Of a DNA stretch of 64,000 bases, positions 44,168 to 56,115 are shown piece by piece (the stretch's first letter is position 1; every line of letters begins with the position of its first letter). The stretch spans positions 12,356,160 through 12,420,159 of the forward strand of contig NC_047064.1 in the NCBI RefSeq assembly GCF_902459465.1, read 5' to 3'. Source of the DNA: Asterias rubens. Lineage: Eukaryota > Echinodermata > Asteroidea > Forcipulatida > Asteriidae. The notes under the pieces were generated by a model. The model did not search any database and was not told the DNA's origin. It was given only the letters and a program-made list of their open reading frames with translations. The translations under genes were made by a program, and so were the position numbers.

Positions 44168-45323
44168 AGCACGGTGCGGGCACCACTTGACGTGAAAACA
44201 ATGGCGGCGCCCTGTAAGGGCCAGTAGAGCTGATCGAGGATAAGTGACCTACATGTATGCAGGGAAGTCGCGGGGTTCTCTGAAGCCCAAGCAAGAGTGT
44301 CCGGCAGAAGAATAGACAGGTTGGAAACTTGGGCCCAAGAGCATAAATGACGATCTAGCTTCTCAAGAGAGCTTTTAAGGTCTGTAGTGCGTTTATCTGG
44401 GAAGATGTTTTTCCCGGTTGGTTTATCGGACCGCAGCTTAACTTTAAATGTTGACGAAATTGTTGGCACCGTAAAAAATATATCGGTATCAATGGTATTC
44501 GTTTTGAAGAGAGATGATTTACGAGGAACTCTCAGATGCTTTTTCTTTTGAAAGGTTCAAAAGGCCTCTTTTATATTCTCAGAGCAAAAGCTGTCTACAG
44601 GAAGGGGGAGTGAGTTGGGCAAAATCCCAACAAAATGACAAGCGGGGAGGGGGAAAACTAAAATATTACTCGGCTTCCCTCTGGGGAACAATACTCGAAG
44701 TGTTTCCAGGTTCCACAAAATCATTATCTGACCCAAATGAGCTACTTGGAGAGGATACAGAACGGGAGTGGTGCCCAGAAGAATGACCCTTGGTGATCAA
44801 AGATCGTCCACAGGTGACCTAAAGTGTGGTCTTATCGGTGAATGGGGCCAGGAACGGGACCCTCTAGAGCGGGAGAAGCATAACTCTGAACGATCCCCAA
44901 TGTCCTCTTGGAAATGGCGCCGAATAAATCTGTGGTACTCGGTGGCAGGCGAATGTCAAAACGAGAAAAAACCTCTGTTATCTGTTGGCCGTTCTTGTGG
45001 GTAGTAGCCGGCAAAATTACCAATGGGCATCGAAAAGGTATTGTAAGGACCCATGGAAGGATGTGTTGACTGATATCTGCGAAGATCGTCAGGGAAGAAA
45101 GACCATGGAGAGGGCCGGAAGTTGACAAGGCGAAGAGGATAAGAGGGGAACTCCGCCGGAACCCAGTGTAGATAAGACTGTTCTGCAGAGTTGGGAATCG
45201 AACGATCAAAAACTCGACTTGATGAACGTCTAACTCTAAGGTTGAGGGAGGACCCTCGCAGGATCTACCTTTACCTTTTTCTCTAATTTTTTTTCTTCTC
45301 TTTCCTTTGGTCGATTCTGACAT
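44107..45323 (-). pseudogene. Decayed gag-like coding region, origin uncertain
   Basis: Two minus-strand coding pieces in different frames lie in order. The first (45,323 to about 44,832) starts with a basic stretch rich in K and R. The second (about 44,545-44,107) is open without an early ATG and reads FFTVPTISSTFKVKLRSD, then DLKSSLEKLDRHLCSWAQVS, the look of a structural gag-type helical protein as in tyrosine-recombinase retrotransposons. Between them is a serine-rich stretch. The second piece ends where the MITE end at 44,167 begins. I recognise no catalytic domain, so the family assignment is weak. Confidence 0.3.
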
Positions 45324-46800
45324 CGCAATGGAGGTGTCCGGAAACTGGACTGTTGGCCCACATAGTGTGTAAAGCTGTTTTCACACGCCAAAATTAAACT
45401 AGGGTCCTTGGTTTCCGGCGCCAGTTGTCTTGACCAAGGACGTTGGTCAAACTCAAACAGGACCTTTCACACGGCGCAGAAACCAATGCCCCGTGTCTCA
45501 GAACCTACGTCTTTTGTGGTGCCAAAGGTCAATATTGTTTATTTCACTGATACCCACACAGCTAGCATACATCGCCAACATAACGTGTTGGTAACAGATC
45601 ATTTTCCTGCACTGTCGTCGGCGGCCTCTACAAATTGTTTTGGAGAATAAATGCATAGTTGTGACATGGTTGTGATGATCAAAACATTCACTCGTGCTCT
45701 GACCACCAAATTCCAAGGACAGAAAAAGTAACAATCGAAACAAACTGGGGAGTGCAGATTCTTACCGATGAATATTGCCATAAATCTGGCATGCATTTTG
45801 TTGCCCACTGAAGTAGGCCTGCTCCTAGAACCATGGAGGGGATTCCTCCACGCTAGAACTATGCTGGAATTTGATTTAAAAATTATCTAACGGTTTAAGG
45901 AAAAATCAAATGGTTTTCTAGAGTGAAATTTTTAAATTATCTCTTAATGATCTCATGCTAATATTGACAACTGCTCTCTTCTTGAAGTACTCGTTCGCAC
46001 ACGTTCTCTTAAACACGTTCAAAGGTTTAAAGTTATCGCATAACGGGGTCGAACATCTTGATTTTCTTGCACGCATGCTTGGTAGCTCCATCTACACCAG
46101 GGTCCTTTGTTACGCCAGCAATGTTCATTCACACAGCACGCACGGCAATCGTGGTATAATTAACACAATGTTGTGTTTTCAAGGTTGAGGTCTTGACCGT
46201 GGTCTTAAAAGGACCAGGGACCTGTGCCTATATAAGCAGAGGTACGTTTCACCCTATGTGGATAAAACAACGTTGTGTTCTGAGAACTAAGGACCCCCTG
46301 CTTATTTTCTTTATGTGAAAAGGGCTTAACGCTACGTTGTTTTCCGAGAGCTGTGAAAAAAACGACTTGACAATATGAGGGCTGTAAAAAGGACGTACTT
46401 TGTGTGTACCTGTACACACGGGATTTTAAGTGCAAGGTAGCTCCAGCTACACCAGGGTGCTTTGTTTTTGTTCAGTGGAGTATCGGAGATGACGTATTTT
46501 CTGTAATAGAACCAGGGTTGCCTTTTCTGACTTCATGTTTCCAGCTATTGATAATCTTCTAATGCAAATATTAAACGTAAATTTAATAAAATAGTCCCAT
46601 GCCCAACACAATAAATACTTTTTTTAAGTCACATTTTGAAAGAGCATGGAAAACAACAAATTACAATCAAATCAGAAAAGATCCTTCAAAAGACAGTTTT
46701 GTTCTAAAACCTCAGTAGGCATACAAAAACATCAAAGTAACATCACACAAAAACAAATAAAAGGTTACCTTCAGAAATTTAGCCTGTTTGGTTTATTTGC
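45324..46800. other. Mixed single-copy sequence, no gene seen
   Basis: Contains phrases that recur in modified form (TTTTCACACGCCAAAATTAA, CACCAGGGTCCTTTGTT at 46,096, CACCAGGGTGCTTTGTT at 46,450), suggesting a degraded MITE. The overlapping frames of 69-81 codons on both strands show no motif. Confidence 0.35.
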
Positions 46801-46802
46801 TT

Positions 46803-46850
46803 TTTTTGGGGGTTGAACAAAGAATTGACTAGAGTGGGATTCGAACCAAC
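46803..46850 (-). mobile_element. tRNA-derived SINE fragment with box B
   Basis: On the minus strand, a perfect RNA polymerase III box B (GGTTCGAATCCC, 46,836-46,847) is followed by ACTCTAGTCAATTCTTTGTT and CAACCCCC. The same tail (TTTGTTCAACCCCCAAAA) occurs at 51,512-51,530, so both are pieces of one SINE family. Confidence 0.55.
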
Positions 46851-47475
46851 GTTTATTTAAAACTTTAAATCAAACAAAAATCAATTTAATTTCTAACAAG
46901 ACTAGGTTGATTCCTTTAAAGAAGTTGCAGGAGAAAAAAAAAGAATTTGTTTGTATTATAAAGAATTACAAAGAATTTTGTTTGTATTATACAATTTATT
47001 GATTTATCCGTTTCTATTAATTTATTATTATTATAATTTTTCATTATTATTCTTCGATTATTATTTATTATTTTTTGATTATTATTTTTTCGATTACTTT
47101 TCATTTCTCTTCTCAAGTTTTGATTTTCTTCAACTTTCTCTATTTTACCTGTACAAAGTGTTTATTCTGTTAAGCTTATACTGCCATTTGTTATTGTATA
47201 ATTTGTTGGTTATTTTGACACTTGTAATATTACTGAGTTTCTTTCCTAGAAGTTAACTTCTAAAGTTAATTTTTTTTATGAAAGAGTCCGTCTTGGAAAC
47301 TACTTTTCTTGAAGCTTTGATTGCATTTTCAAAGACCAGGTTTTTCTTCCTAAATTTGTTAGAAGAACTGTACTTCAATTAGTGGTATTTCTTGTCGTTT
47401 TATTTACACAAGTTTGCCAAAGCCATTTTGATTTTAATGTGTAACTTTTCTTTATGGTTTCTTTTAACTGTGTTC

Positions 47476-47511
<36 letters not shown>

Positions 47512-48190
47512 TTCTTGGTTTAGTTTCCTTTGCTTAAGTTGATGTTTCAAACATAGTAATGTTAAAGTTTGAGGTCCTTAGTCCATTCGTTTTGGTCTCA
47601 AGGTTTTTATTATTTTTATACTGCTTTGGGTGATTGGTTTATAATAAATATAAAGCTATCTTTTTTATGTTTGAGAAACCTACAGCTTTGAGTAACTGTT
47701 TTTTACATTTCCTCGTGTCTTATCCCTACCCGTTCTTGGTTTTTCTCATTTGTTAGAGAGATTGCCCCAACAGTTAGTGACTTTAATAGTTTTATTCATT
47801 ATTTTTCTAAGCGTATTCTTTTTTCTGGGTTACACTAACAATTATTTTGAGTAATTACCAATAGTGTCCAGTGCCTTTAATCATGGTCCTTGATCTTATT
47901 ATTTTTCATGCACCAGCATGAAAACGATTGACATTTAAACTGCAATTTATGCATTTCGCTTCTAATAGCGATGACCAACGGCTTTCTGGCTGGTTATGTC
48001 AAAGGTCGACTGGTATCAAAACTTTATTTTCCTTTAAAAGAAAATTGCGATGACTGCCTTTAGATAGTGATTATTTTTGCTTTTTGGTTATCCGCAGGCT
48101 TGTTCTCTGTTTAGTCTTGTTTTTTATTGCCTATTCTTTGTATGTACTGTTTGCCTGGAAATAAATAAATAAATAAATAAATAAATAAAA
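46850..48190 (+). mobile_element. AT-rich region ending in a LINE-type 3' tail
   Basis: Mostly AT-rich without a gene (T-run at 47,480-47,510, TTATTATT-rich stretch at 47,020-47,110). At 47,838-47,882 is one end of the AGGCACTGGACACTATTGG MITE. The phrase TTTGTATGTACTGTTTGCCTGG followed by (AAAT)n at 48,155-48,190 looks like the 3' tail of a CR1/L2-type LINE, but no coding part remains. Confidence 0.35.
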
Positions 48191-49265
48191 AAATAAAAAA
48201 ATGTGAAATCAGGAGCGCGATGGATTAGCGGTTTGCGATCTCATCGCAAGTGTGACGGCAATGATCGCTACAGGGACGTTAGTGAAACCGGCCCCTGTTT
48301 TTTGTTTTTCCCATGTCAAAAACTTGTTACTGGTCACAAACATAAAAACACTCCATTGGGAAATACCCACAACATGCAAACAAATAGATGTGTACATTTC
48401 TCCACCAGTCTATACACTACATACATACAACTAAATATTTATAAAGCGCCTTTACATCAAGATCAAAGGGCTGAAAAGAGCAAAACCAATGGAACTGTAA
48501 ATACAACAAATTACATCTGATACAAGTGGGTTTTAAGAGATTTTTTGAACAAAGGCAAAAAGTTACAATTTCTGATGCGCACTGGGAGGTTGTTCAATAT
48601 TCGTGGTTCAATGCGAGTCAAAACAAGTCAATGCAAGTTTTGTTTCTGTTATAAAATATTACTGTGAAGTGGATCAGTAGATTACCAACAAATCCTCATG
48701 GTTAGAAATCCTCATCAAGCTCTTACTATGTTTTCATAATATAATCCTGGCGAATTGATCTGACAGATTTTTACAATTAGAACAAACATATTCTGACATT
48801 AAACATTAAAGGTATAGTATCAGTATCATATTTTTTACTAAAGGCCTAAATGGACCCTTCCCATGAAATATGCTAATTACATTCATGCATGCGTAAACGC
48901 CATAGAGATGTGCATTAAGCAGACTCACAATCGCGTCTACATCACGCACCCATTAGCTGTGTACAAAACAGCGCGATGTTCCCTCATTTTGCCAACCAAA
49001 ATGTTAATGCGCATGCGCTATCTGCATAAATTAACATATTTCAAGGAAAGGGTCTACTAGCAGCCGCCATCATTATAAAGATCACTATTACATGCAAGTG
49101 TTCTCAACAGCGATTTACAGTTACTGCTGTATAATAGAGTTATACACCAACAAATGCTTTGTGAAAAATAAAAATGAACTGTGCATGTTTTCACACTCAA
49201 ATTGAGAATAATTTTGTATTACATTTTTATATTCATTACAAATATTTCCATATTTTGTCCTTTTC
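48191..49265. other. No gene seen
   Basis: Mostly single-copy sequence downstream of the terminal host exon; it would include that gene's 3' untranslated region. I find no clear AATAAA on the minus strand near the stop codon. The frames of 60-105 codons around 48,203-48,520 overlap each other and carry no motif. Confidence 0.35.
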
Positions 49266-49364
49266 CTAAATCATGGAACTTTTGTCTGAAGCAGTCTTCA
49301 AAATGTGAAATTCTTCAAAGAGTGTTGTCATCTTCTCTATTGCTTCAGACAGTAAACCATAAAC
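49266..49364 (-). CDS. Terminal exon of an unidentified gene
   Basis: An acceptor (TTTTTTTATTTTTGCAG) precedes 32 codons and a stop (TAG at 49,266). The residues VYGLLSEAIEKMTTLFEEFH form an amphipathic helix-like end, followed by a short polar tail. Its reading phase (0) matches the end of the exon at 55,624, so the two are probably consecutive exons. I do not recognise the protein. Confidence 0.5.
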   Translation of the reverse strand, partial: VYGLLSEAIEKMTTLFEEFHILKTASDKSSMI

Positions 49365-49857
49365 CTGCAAAAATAAAAAAATGAGAAAAAAATAAATGTA
49401 ATCACCAACATTAAGTTGAAATTTTGATGTTTTGTTTACAGATTGCAGAACAAGCTCATAATCTAGGATCGTAAGGCCAAATAAAAAAAATACCAGTTGA
49501 TCGTCCCCGCTCACATCCTTTTTTGGGGCTGCATCCCTTTTTTGTGCTGTTTTTCGATTTAAGAAAAAGGAACAAAATTAAAAATCCATCCTTTTAATCG
49601 GACTGGCCTAGGAGCTTTTCCCGAATCTAACGTTATGCTCACAAACACGTGTAACAGTCTGTTTCATAAAACAATATTAGTGAATGCCTACCAGATACCA
49701 GCAAATCATTTTAGTGTAATAATCCTACCCTGTTAACACAGGTTCTTATGCCACAAATAAATATAAAATAAGTTTGCGGTCTTTCAAACTGAAGAATTTG
49801 TGGCCTGTTTGATTGGAATACTAAGCGGCCATCTTGGAGGAAAAAAAATAACAATAA

Positions 49858-49884
49858 CTAGAGATAGTGATCGTAAACAATCAC
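49858..49884 (-). mobile_element. Helitron-like 3' end on the minus strand
   Basis: On the minus strand a hairpin GTGAT..ATCAC is followed by TATCTCTAG and TTATTG. The body to the right contains the CTTCCGG-type units at 50,030-50,900, in the orientation expected for a minus-strand element. Confidence 0.55.
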
Positions 49885-51510
49885 ACAGCTGTTCCTGTAA
49901 TTAATTGTTTTCTAAGCTCCAATAAACACACACATTACAACTTTATGACATGTGGTTTGCATGGTCTTGATTCTGATACTCAATCGAAAGGAGCGTTAAA
50001 ACAAGAACAAAAGGTCAACATGAGGTCCTGGCCATCATTTTGAATAATTTTAACTCAGGCTCGATTTTGAATGCCCAAGGAGTCTATAACTTAATTTTTT
50101 TTTAAATTGCTGGTGTAGTTCTTTAGAAACGGTCCCACTTAGAGTTGACCCGGAAGTAAAGGTCAAAACGGGGTCAAGGTAACCCAAGCTTGATTTTGAA
50201 TGCCCAAGGAGTCTATAACTGAAAGAGATTAAAAATCCGTTGTGTATTTCTTAAACTATTGTCTACTTCCGGTTGACTATAAAGTAAAGGTCAACATGGG
50301 GTCACGCGCCTACTCAAGGCTAATGTCAATGCCAAAGGAGTCCATAACTGAAAAAAAGGTTTGAAAATCGGTTGTGTAGTTCTTGAGAATGGTTCCACTT
50401 CCGGTTGACCCGGAAGAAAAGGTCAACATGGGGTCACGGTTTTTCAAAGTTAATCTTTAATGCGTAGGAAGTCTATAACTGAAAAAGTTTGAAAATCGTT
50501 TGTGTAGTTTTTGAGAAATGGTCCCACTTCCGGTTGACCCAGAAGTAAAGGTCAGAGTTTTTCAAAGGTAATATTTTATGCCTAAGGAATCCACAACTGG
50601 AAAAGTTTGAAAATCTGTTGTAAAGTTCTTGAGTTATGGTCCCACTTCCGGTTGACCCGGAAGGGGAGGTCAACTTGGGATCACAGTTTTTCAAAGTTTA
50701 TTTTTAATGCCTAAGTAGTCTTTTGTCTATAACTGAAAAAAGTTTGAAAATCGGTTGTATATTTCTTGAGATATGGTCCCACTTCCGGTTGACCCGGAAG
50801 TAGAGGTCAACTTGAGGTCACTGTTTTTCAAAATTAATCTCTAACCCCCAAGGAGTCTATAATTTTAACCAGTTTAAAAATCGGCCCTGCAGTTCTTGAG
50901 ATATGATGCTGTAAAGATTTCTTAATTAAATGTGGGCAATTCCACACTAATGGCTGGGCACAAAAGTGTGACATGAGAGGGGAATGTTTGATAGTTAGTA
51001 ACAAAATGAAGTATGTTGCCATGTTTTTTTGTCCGTGTACATTCAGAAGCACATGAGGATTGTGGTCAATAAAAAAAGAAGGTAAATGACCAAGTATTTA
51101 AGAAACTGAAAGGATAAGTCTTCAAGATTTATGCGTACGTAACAAGGACAGACATTTTGGTTATCATTTGATAGAAGTTATACTCAAATAAATGTATTGC
51201 CCAATGTTTTCCAGATACCAATTCTACAGACCCTTAGGGATAGTTAGGGATAATTAAGAAATTTTCTTCCCTCCTATTTTAGAAATTTAAGTTTTGAAAA
51301 CAAACGGTTACGTACAAACAAGGACAGAATTTTGTCACAAAATGTCGGTCGATTGTTCGTATGTGACTTTTTTTGCCTTAATACCCACAGCAACATCTCA
51401 GTTTTATTGCTTACAATCTTTAAGGGTCGGGAAAAACACAATATGTTGTAATTGTTTTCAAATTTCTCTTTACTTTCCAGGCCATATGTCTGTCTTTTGT
51501 TACATACGAT
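49885..51510 (-). mobile_element. Minus-strand Helitron-like body with about 120-130-bp tandem units
   Basis: From about 50,030 to 50,900 seven units repeat GGTCCCACTTCCGGTTGACC, CGGAAGTAAAGGTCAACATG, GGGTCAC and AGGAGTCTATAACTGAAAAA with a period of 115-130 bp. Each unit has a CTTCCGG..CCGGAAG inverted repeat and AGGTCA-type half sites. The right part (50,900-51,510) is AT-rich and without a supported gene. Confidence 0.65.
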
Positions 51511-51511
51511 T

Positions 51512-51650
51512 TTGGGGGTTGAACAAAGAATTTACTAGCTGGGCAGATATGGTCCCACTTCCAGTTGACCCGGATTAACGTGCTCTACCAACTGAGCTAT
51601 CTACATGTAGCCCTATGTTGGCGATGTCCCTATTTTGTCAACATCTTTGT
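51512..51650 (-). mobile_element. tRNA-derived SINE fragment with box A
   Basis: On the minus strand TAGCTCAGTTGGTAGAGCAC (51,581-51,600) is a near-consensus tRNA box A and D-arm, preceded by GGGCTACATGTAGA. The segment also carries the GTTCAACCCCCAAAA tail shared with 46,803. A CTTCCAGTTGACCCGG unit of the Helitron is inserted between head and tail, so the SINE is chimeric or broken. Confidence 0.5.
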
Positions 51651-52440
51651 TCAGGGGTGCCAGTCCAAAGCCATACAACCGTTAACTGCCAGAACCCATT
51701 TCATATGTAACACATTTCAAATGACCTTGTAATTCCTAAAGGTCAATGATTTTTTTTTTTTTTTTTTAACTAGGAACAATTATAAACAGATTTAAATTGT
51801 AAAGGAAAAGACTGTAACAAAATAGTTATTTAGTCTCGCTCTCACATGCGCACTTACAAAGTTATTTTCCCTTTGGTCCATTAGTGTGGAAATGCCCGTA
51901 TGCAAATGAGGGTCACGTGGTTAATTAATAAAGAATTTTAATATTTTTTACGATAGGAATTAAGCTTACGTCCTAAGCTTCCATTTGATATATTCTTTGT
52001 GTTTAAACACACATAATTATTTAGGATATTCCTTTCCTACTCCTGCTCTTATGAGACATTTCAATGCACGATGTCTTCACAATGTCTGTATCTGACTCTG
52101 TATTTGTATGTGTAAGCTACAACTTCCCTTCATATAGGCCCCCTATAGAACATGGCTCTGTTTCAACCAAACTCTGCCCTTACAATCACCATTCTCCGCT
52201 TACTGTGCAAGAGCTTAAATATCTGTGCTAAGCTGTGAAAATATGCTTTATGTAAGCGCATAATATCCATGCTTCTGAAGTGTCAATTCTTTGCTGATGC
52301 AGTGAAGCAGAGTCAAATTGGACCAGTCTCACAAGATTTCCCCTCATGTACTAACAATTTTTTTTGTACTCTTACATGTTTAGGCTAGAAGTGTAGGCCT
52401 TACCAAACCAACTAACAGGGCATAATTCCCTCCCCACAGA
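51651..52440. other. No gene seen
   Basis: AT-rich single-copy sequence with a T-run at 51,751-51,768. No motif-bearing frame. Confidence 0.4.
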
Positions 52441-52724
52441 AGTGTGGATGGGGTCTACGAACGAATACTTACCGGTAGAGTCGAATTACTAATTTGCATA
52501 TTCCCTATGCCGCGAGGCAATAATGCTAAGACTTTCACACACAATAGCGCCCTCCACAGTCCTACCCACAACGCCCCGCAACATGCCTGCCACGGAGTCG
52601 TCCTCTTTTTGATGAGCCCTACTAAATGTAAGCACCTAAGGACCGAGTATGTGGGGAAGGAGGGAGGGATACTCTACCGGTTAAGTATTCATTCGTAGAC
52701 CCCATCCACACTTTTGTGGGGGGG
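52441..52724. repeat. Inverted-repeat terminus of a DIRS-like element
   Basis: AAGTGTGGATGGGGTCTACG..ACTTACCGGTAGAGT at 52,441 and its complement ACTCTACCGGTTAAGTATTC..CCATCCACACTTTT ending near 52,714 are inverted repeats of about 45 bp. The phrase ACTTACCGGTAGAGTC.AATTACTAATTTGCATA recurs directly at 52,748-52,785. DIRS retrotransposons have inverted and split terminal repeats, which fits the coding region next door. Confidence 0.55.
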
Positions 52725-52995
52725 GGGGGGGGAGTCTACTTCACTCTACTTACCGGTAGAGTCAAATTACTAATTTGCATAGACTCGCACCGAGGAAAGG
52801 CGGTGGGTATACGCGGTGCTACTGCATGTCTTAAGGGGGCGTAGGACCCCGGCGCGCTCAAAAAGTTCAGAGAACACTTCGCGGCCGCTAGGCCCGATAG
52901 TGGTCCATTCCCAAAATGTACAGGGGGTGTCGTCCCATGGGTGAACAAAACCTTAATAAGTATTGTTAGCACTGTAATACCGTGGAAAAACTCAC

Positions 52996-54204
52996 CTAAA
53001 CACGTGACTGACAAGGTGGAGCTTGTTCTGGCTTCGCAGCTTGGCTGGCCGCCTGCAACACTCTCTTCCAGGAGGCCGCCCTTGTTATGTCACTCATGGA
53101 GACACCTTCAAAGAAAGCCCATGAGGCCGACACTCCCCGTACCTCGTGGGCATGAACCGGACCATCGGTCGCTGGCCATCTGCCCGGCACCGAGCGGATG
53201 GCTGTAATTATCCAACGCGCGATTGTATCGCGGGATGCTGGTCGAAATGGTGGAACCGTGGACACGAACAGCTGTTCGTGGCCGGTTCGGATTGACTTTG
53301 TGCGGTTGACTTTGTGCTCGCCGCCTACACCATTTCAAGAAATGGCGTAGTTGGCAGTCATAAACTCTTTGGGTTGAGGCCCTCCAGGACTGGGCGGCAA
53401 CTTCTGCAGCCCGTCTCGAAAGGCCCGCTGCTCTGAGGGATCTCGTGACAGCGCCCAGCACGTCAGGTGCAGGTACCCTGGAGCCGGATGAACCACTCCG
53501 GACCCAGGTTGGTATATGAGGTCCGGTCGTTGCGGGAGAACCACCGGCCTGTGCACCAGGAGCCTGACCAGCCGAAGGAACCAGGGCTGTCGGGGCCAAA
53601 AAGGGGCGATCAAAAGAACTTTGCAGTGATCCTGCTCGATCTTTGTCAGCACCCGTGGAATGAGGGAGATGGGGCGGGTAGGCGTATGCCAACAGCCCCT
53701 TCCATCGCATAGCCAGAGCGTCGATCCGCCATGCTCCAGGGTCGGGACCCCTGGCGCAGTAGATTGGCAATTGATTGTTTCGTCCGGGGGTCCTCGTGAA
53801 CTCGAGTGCGTAGCCGCACCCGCTTGTCTCGAGGACCCACCTGTCGGACGTGATCTGAGCCCAGGACCCAAACAAATCCTGAAGGCGGCCTCCCACGGGT
53901 CTGTCGGCGGGAGGTTGCCTGGGGAATCGGTAATATAAATCCGCCCGCTTGGGGTAGGCCGTCCAAGAGGATGCCGACATAATGCCCTCGATGCGGTCAG
54001 CGCATACACGGTCGAGTAGCATAGCCGGGAAAATATTCCCGCTCCTCGGAGCGGGGCCAGTCCTCCTCTTCGGCAGGGAGATCCAACACCATGTCCTTTG
54101 GACGAGGCGCAATTCAGTTTCGGCAATTGAGAGCCGTTGAACCGCTGTGGCCAACTCGTCCTCTTCTGGGGACTAGTCGCCAGACACGGGGGGGTCGGAC
54201 ACAC
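52996..54204 (-). pseudogene. DIRS-like tyrosine-recombinase retrotransposon, internally deleted and frameshifted
   Basis: On the minus strand the coding order is: a reverse transcriptase start (GGRLQDLFGSWAQITSDRWV, then a LETSGCGYALEFTRTP strand), a jump straight to the RNase H end (RIDALAMRWKGLLAYAYPP), a conserved tail in a second frame (RVLTKIEQDHCKVLLIAPFW), back in the first frame the recombinase N-terminal core-binding helices (AEVAAQSWRASTQRVYDCQL), and in a third frame (53,265-52,996) the recombinase C-terminal part with the HxxR motif (AHEVRGVSASWAFFEGVS). The RT catalytic core and the recombinase tyrosine are missing. Such elements integrate through a tyrosine recombinase instead of a DDE integrase. 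The region is markedly GC-richer than everything around it, consistent with a relatively separate origin. Confidence 0.8.
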
Positions 54205-54600
54205 TTAGTGACTGTTCACCCAAAGGTAGGGCTGTGCCTAACAAATCATGGTGCTCTGCATCCCGTTTGGATACAAAGGACCCCGAAGGGTGTATGCTGA
54301 TCCCCGTCTGGGATTGTGAATGAGCACCCGTGCGTGACCGCACATCACCCTGTTCCACCACAACCCATGCAACCTCCTGTGCGGTGACCGTGGAACGGTG
54401 GCTGGGAGGGGAGGCCGGTGCCCGGCTGACCGTGCATGGTACGCCGCCTCGATCCTGGCGCACCCAGCCATGACCGGACTGGTCGGGCTGGGTGTACGGC
54501 CCTGAAAACTGGGCAAATTCCTGGACCTCGCGCCGACCGGATATTAAGGCTGCTAAGGTCTGGAAAGCCGTCAGGAATTCATCTCGGGATAGCGGTTCGC
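54205..54600 (-). pseudogene. Upstream remnant of the DIRS-like element
   Basis: GC-rich sequence continuous with the DIRS-like coding region. Overlapping frames (proline-, serine- and arginine-rich) may be gag remnants, but no motif is recognisable and no single frame stays open. Confidence 0.3.
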
Positions 54601-55620
54601 TATATAATCTTTAAGTCACTGTTTTCGCAGTGAAAGTTTCGCAGTGAAAGTTTCGCAGGAGTTGAGCACAATAAGTCAACTGTAGCAATTTTTTTTTTGC
54701 GAATTGTAATGCTCAAGAACACATTCCCTGCTAAGCTAGCGTAAGCACAATTCCCTGATTACGTAAGCGCTGCGATTCTTTCTTTTTATAAAAGCCATTG
54801 GCCAAGGACCAAACTACATAATAGCTTTTTAAACACAAAAAGCAGCTTAACACAGAAAATACCATGCCTCATGTACAAATTGTGGCTCCAGGTATTCTGC
54901 TTAATTTCTGCAATTTTTAAAGCAGAATGTTTTGCCTATTTATTATAAGCAGCTCTATAAAATTGAGCCACTCAACCACCAGAGAAACGTCAGCATAATA
55001 AAATCTCTGCTTTTGTAACCCTGTCAAATAGTTTTTGTTTGTCATGGTCTAATTTCCGAAAGTAAAGCGAAGCACTTGAATTAATTTAGGCAAATGGTCC
55101 CCGCCACAAACAAGGTGACTTTACCCGTAAATCATTCCAAATCCCAGGCGGTCTATTTTTGTCGCCCACACTCGCCGCCTGAAACGAACCCAGTCCATGA
55201 CTTTTGCTAGACACAAAATGCCCTGGTTAAAACCTACATTTGGGCTTTTGACGGATACATATAATAATAACAAATAAAAATGTGGATGATTTCAATAGCT
55301 GTTCCGACCACTACATCGGAACAGCTAATAAATAAAAAGGCCCTCAGATCATATTCCTCTTTTTTGAAAAATACGAATGATCAACTGGTATTTTTTTTTA
55401 TTTGGCCTAATTCAATGGTAGAGGTTCATCAGAAACCCAAAGCTTTTTGACAACAGACACATTGGTGTGATCACTGTGTTAGACAGGCATACTCGTTGCT
55501 TTAAACATTTAATGACAAATGTTGCCCGTAATAGCCTTTGAGGATCAAGAAGGACTATGATTGAGTTTTGGAATAGTAATTTTTTGCTCATTATTCATGA
55601 TAACTTCCTTTTACTTCAAT
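54601..55620. other. Intronic AT-rich sequence, no gene seen
   Basis: Starts with a triple GTTTCGCAGTGAAA-type repeat at 54,623-54,660. At 55,297-55,331 is a hairpin AGCTGTTCCGA..TCGGAACAGCT followed by AATAAATAAAAAG, the same terminal hairpin type as at 28,702 and 59,783. Confidence 0.4.
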
Positions 55621-55623
55621 TAC

Positions 55624-55821
55624 CTGAATATACATTTTGTTCCTGTATTTAGCATCCAGAGTGGGACTGCCAGTTTCTGATGGTGGTGTGAGACTTCGAA
55701 AAGGTAAAGGCTGTATCTTCTTCTCTGTCCCTTTCTTGGGCTCACGTAAGGGTGGAGGACTTGTTGCAGTACGACTCTTTGTTTTCCCACCTTTGCTTTT
55801 TGGTCTATCCTTCTCTTTTTC
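55624..55821 (-). CDS. Internal exon of the same unidentified gene
   Basis: A 198-base exon between a good acceptor (TTTTATTTTTTTCAG) and donor (TATATTCAG|GTAATT), 66 codons, phase 0 at both ends. The encoded piece is hydrophilic: a KEKDRPKSKGGKTKSRTATS-type basic stretch, then PPPLREPKKG, QPLPFRSLTPPSETGSPTLD and KYRNKMYIQ. The basic, proline/serine-rich part looks like a disordered linker, possibly a nuclear localisation region; the last residues look structured. Joined in frame to the exon at 49,364 it would end the protein. The intron of about 6.3 kb is filled with mobile elements. Exons further upstream (higher coordinates) were not found in this window. Confidence 0.6.
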
Positions 55822-55856
55822 CTGAAAAAAATAAAATAAAATGGAATACTTTAAGT

Positions 55857-56115
55857 TTAAAGACACGGGACACTATTGGTAACTGTCAAAGACTAGTCTT
55901 CTAACTTGGTGTATCTTAACATATAAAATAACAAACCTGTGAAAAGTTGGGCTTAATCAGTCGTCGAAGTTGCGAGATAACTATGAAAGAAAAAACACTC
56001 TTGTCACACGAAGTTGTGTGCTTTCAAATGCTTGATTTTGAGACCTCAAATTCTAAATCTGAGGTCTCGAAATCAAATTCGTGGAAAATTACTTCTTTCT
56101 CGAAAACTACCAGGT
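55857..56115 (-). mobile_element. TTAA-type MITE, truncated
   Basis: Begins TTTAAAGACACGGGACACTA TTGGTAACTGTCAAAGAC, the right half of the AGGCAGTGGACACTATTGG family in reverse orientation, and runs through the GAGACC..GGTCTC palindrome to about 56,115, where the other end is missing. Confidence 0.65.

Noticed and set aside
44832..45323. A 163-codon frame as a host gene
   Set aside because: It ends without a clear domain and its continuation is in another frame; a decayed gag-like remnant fits better, though weakly.
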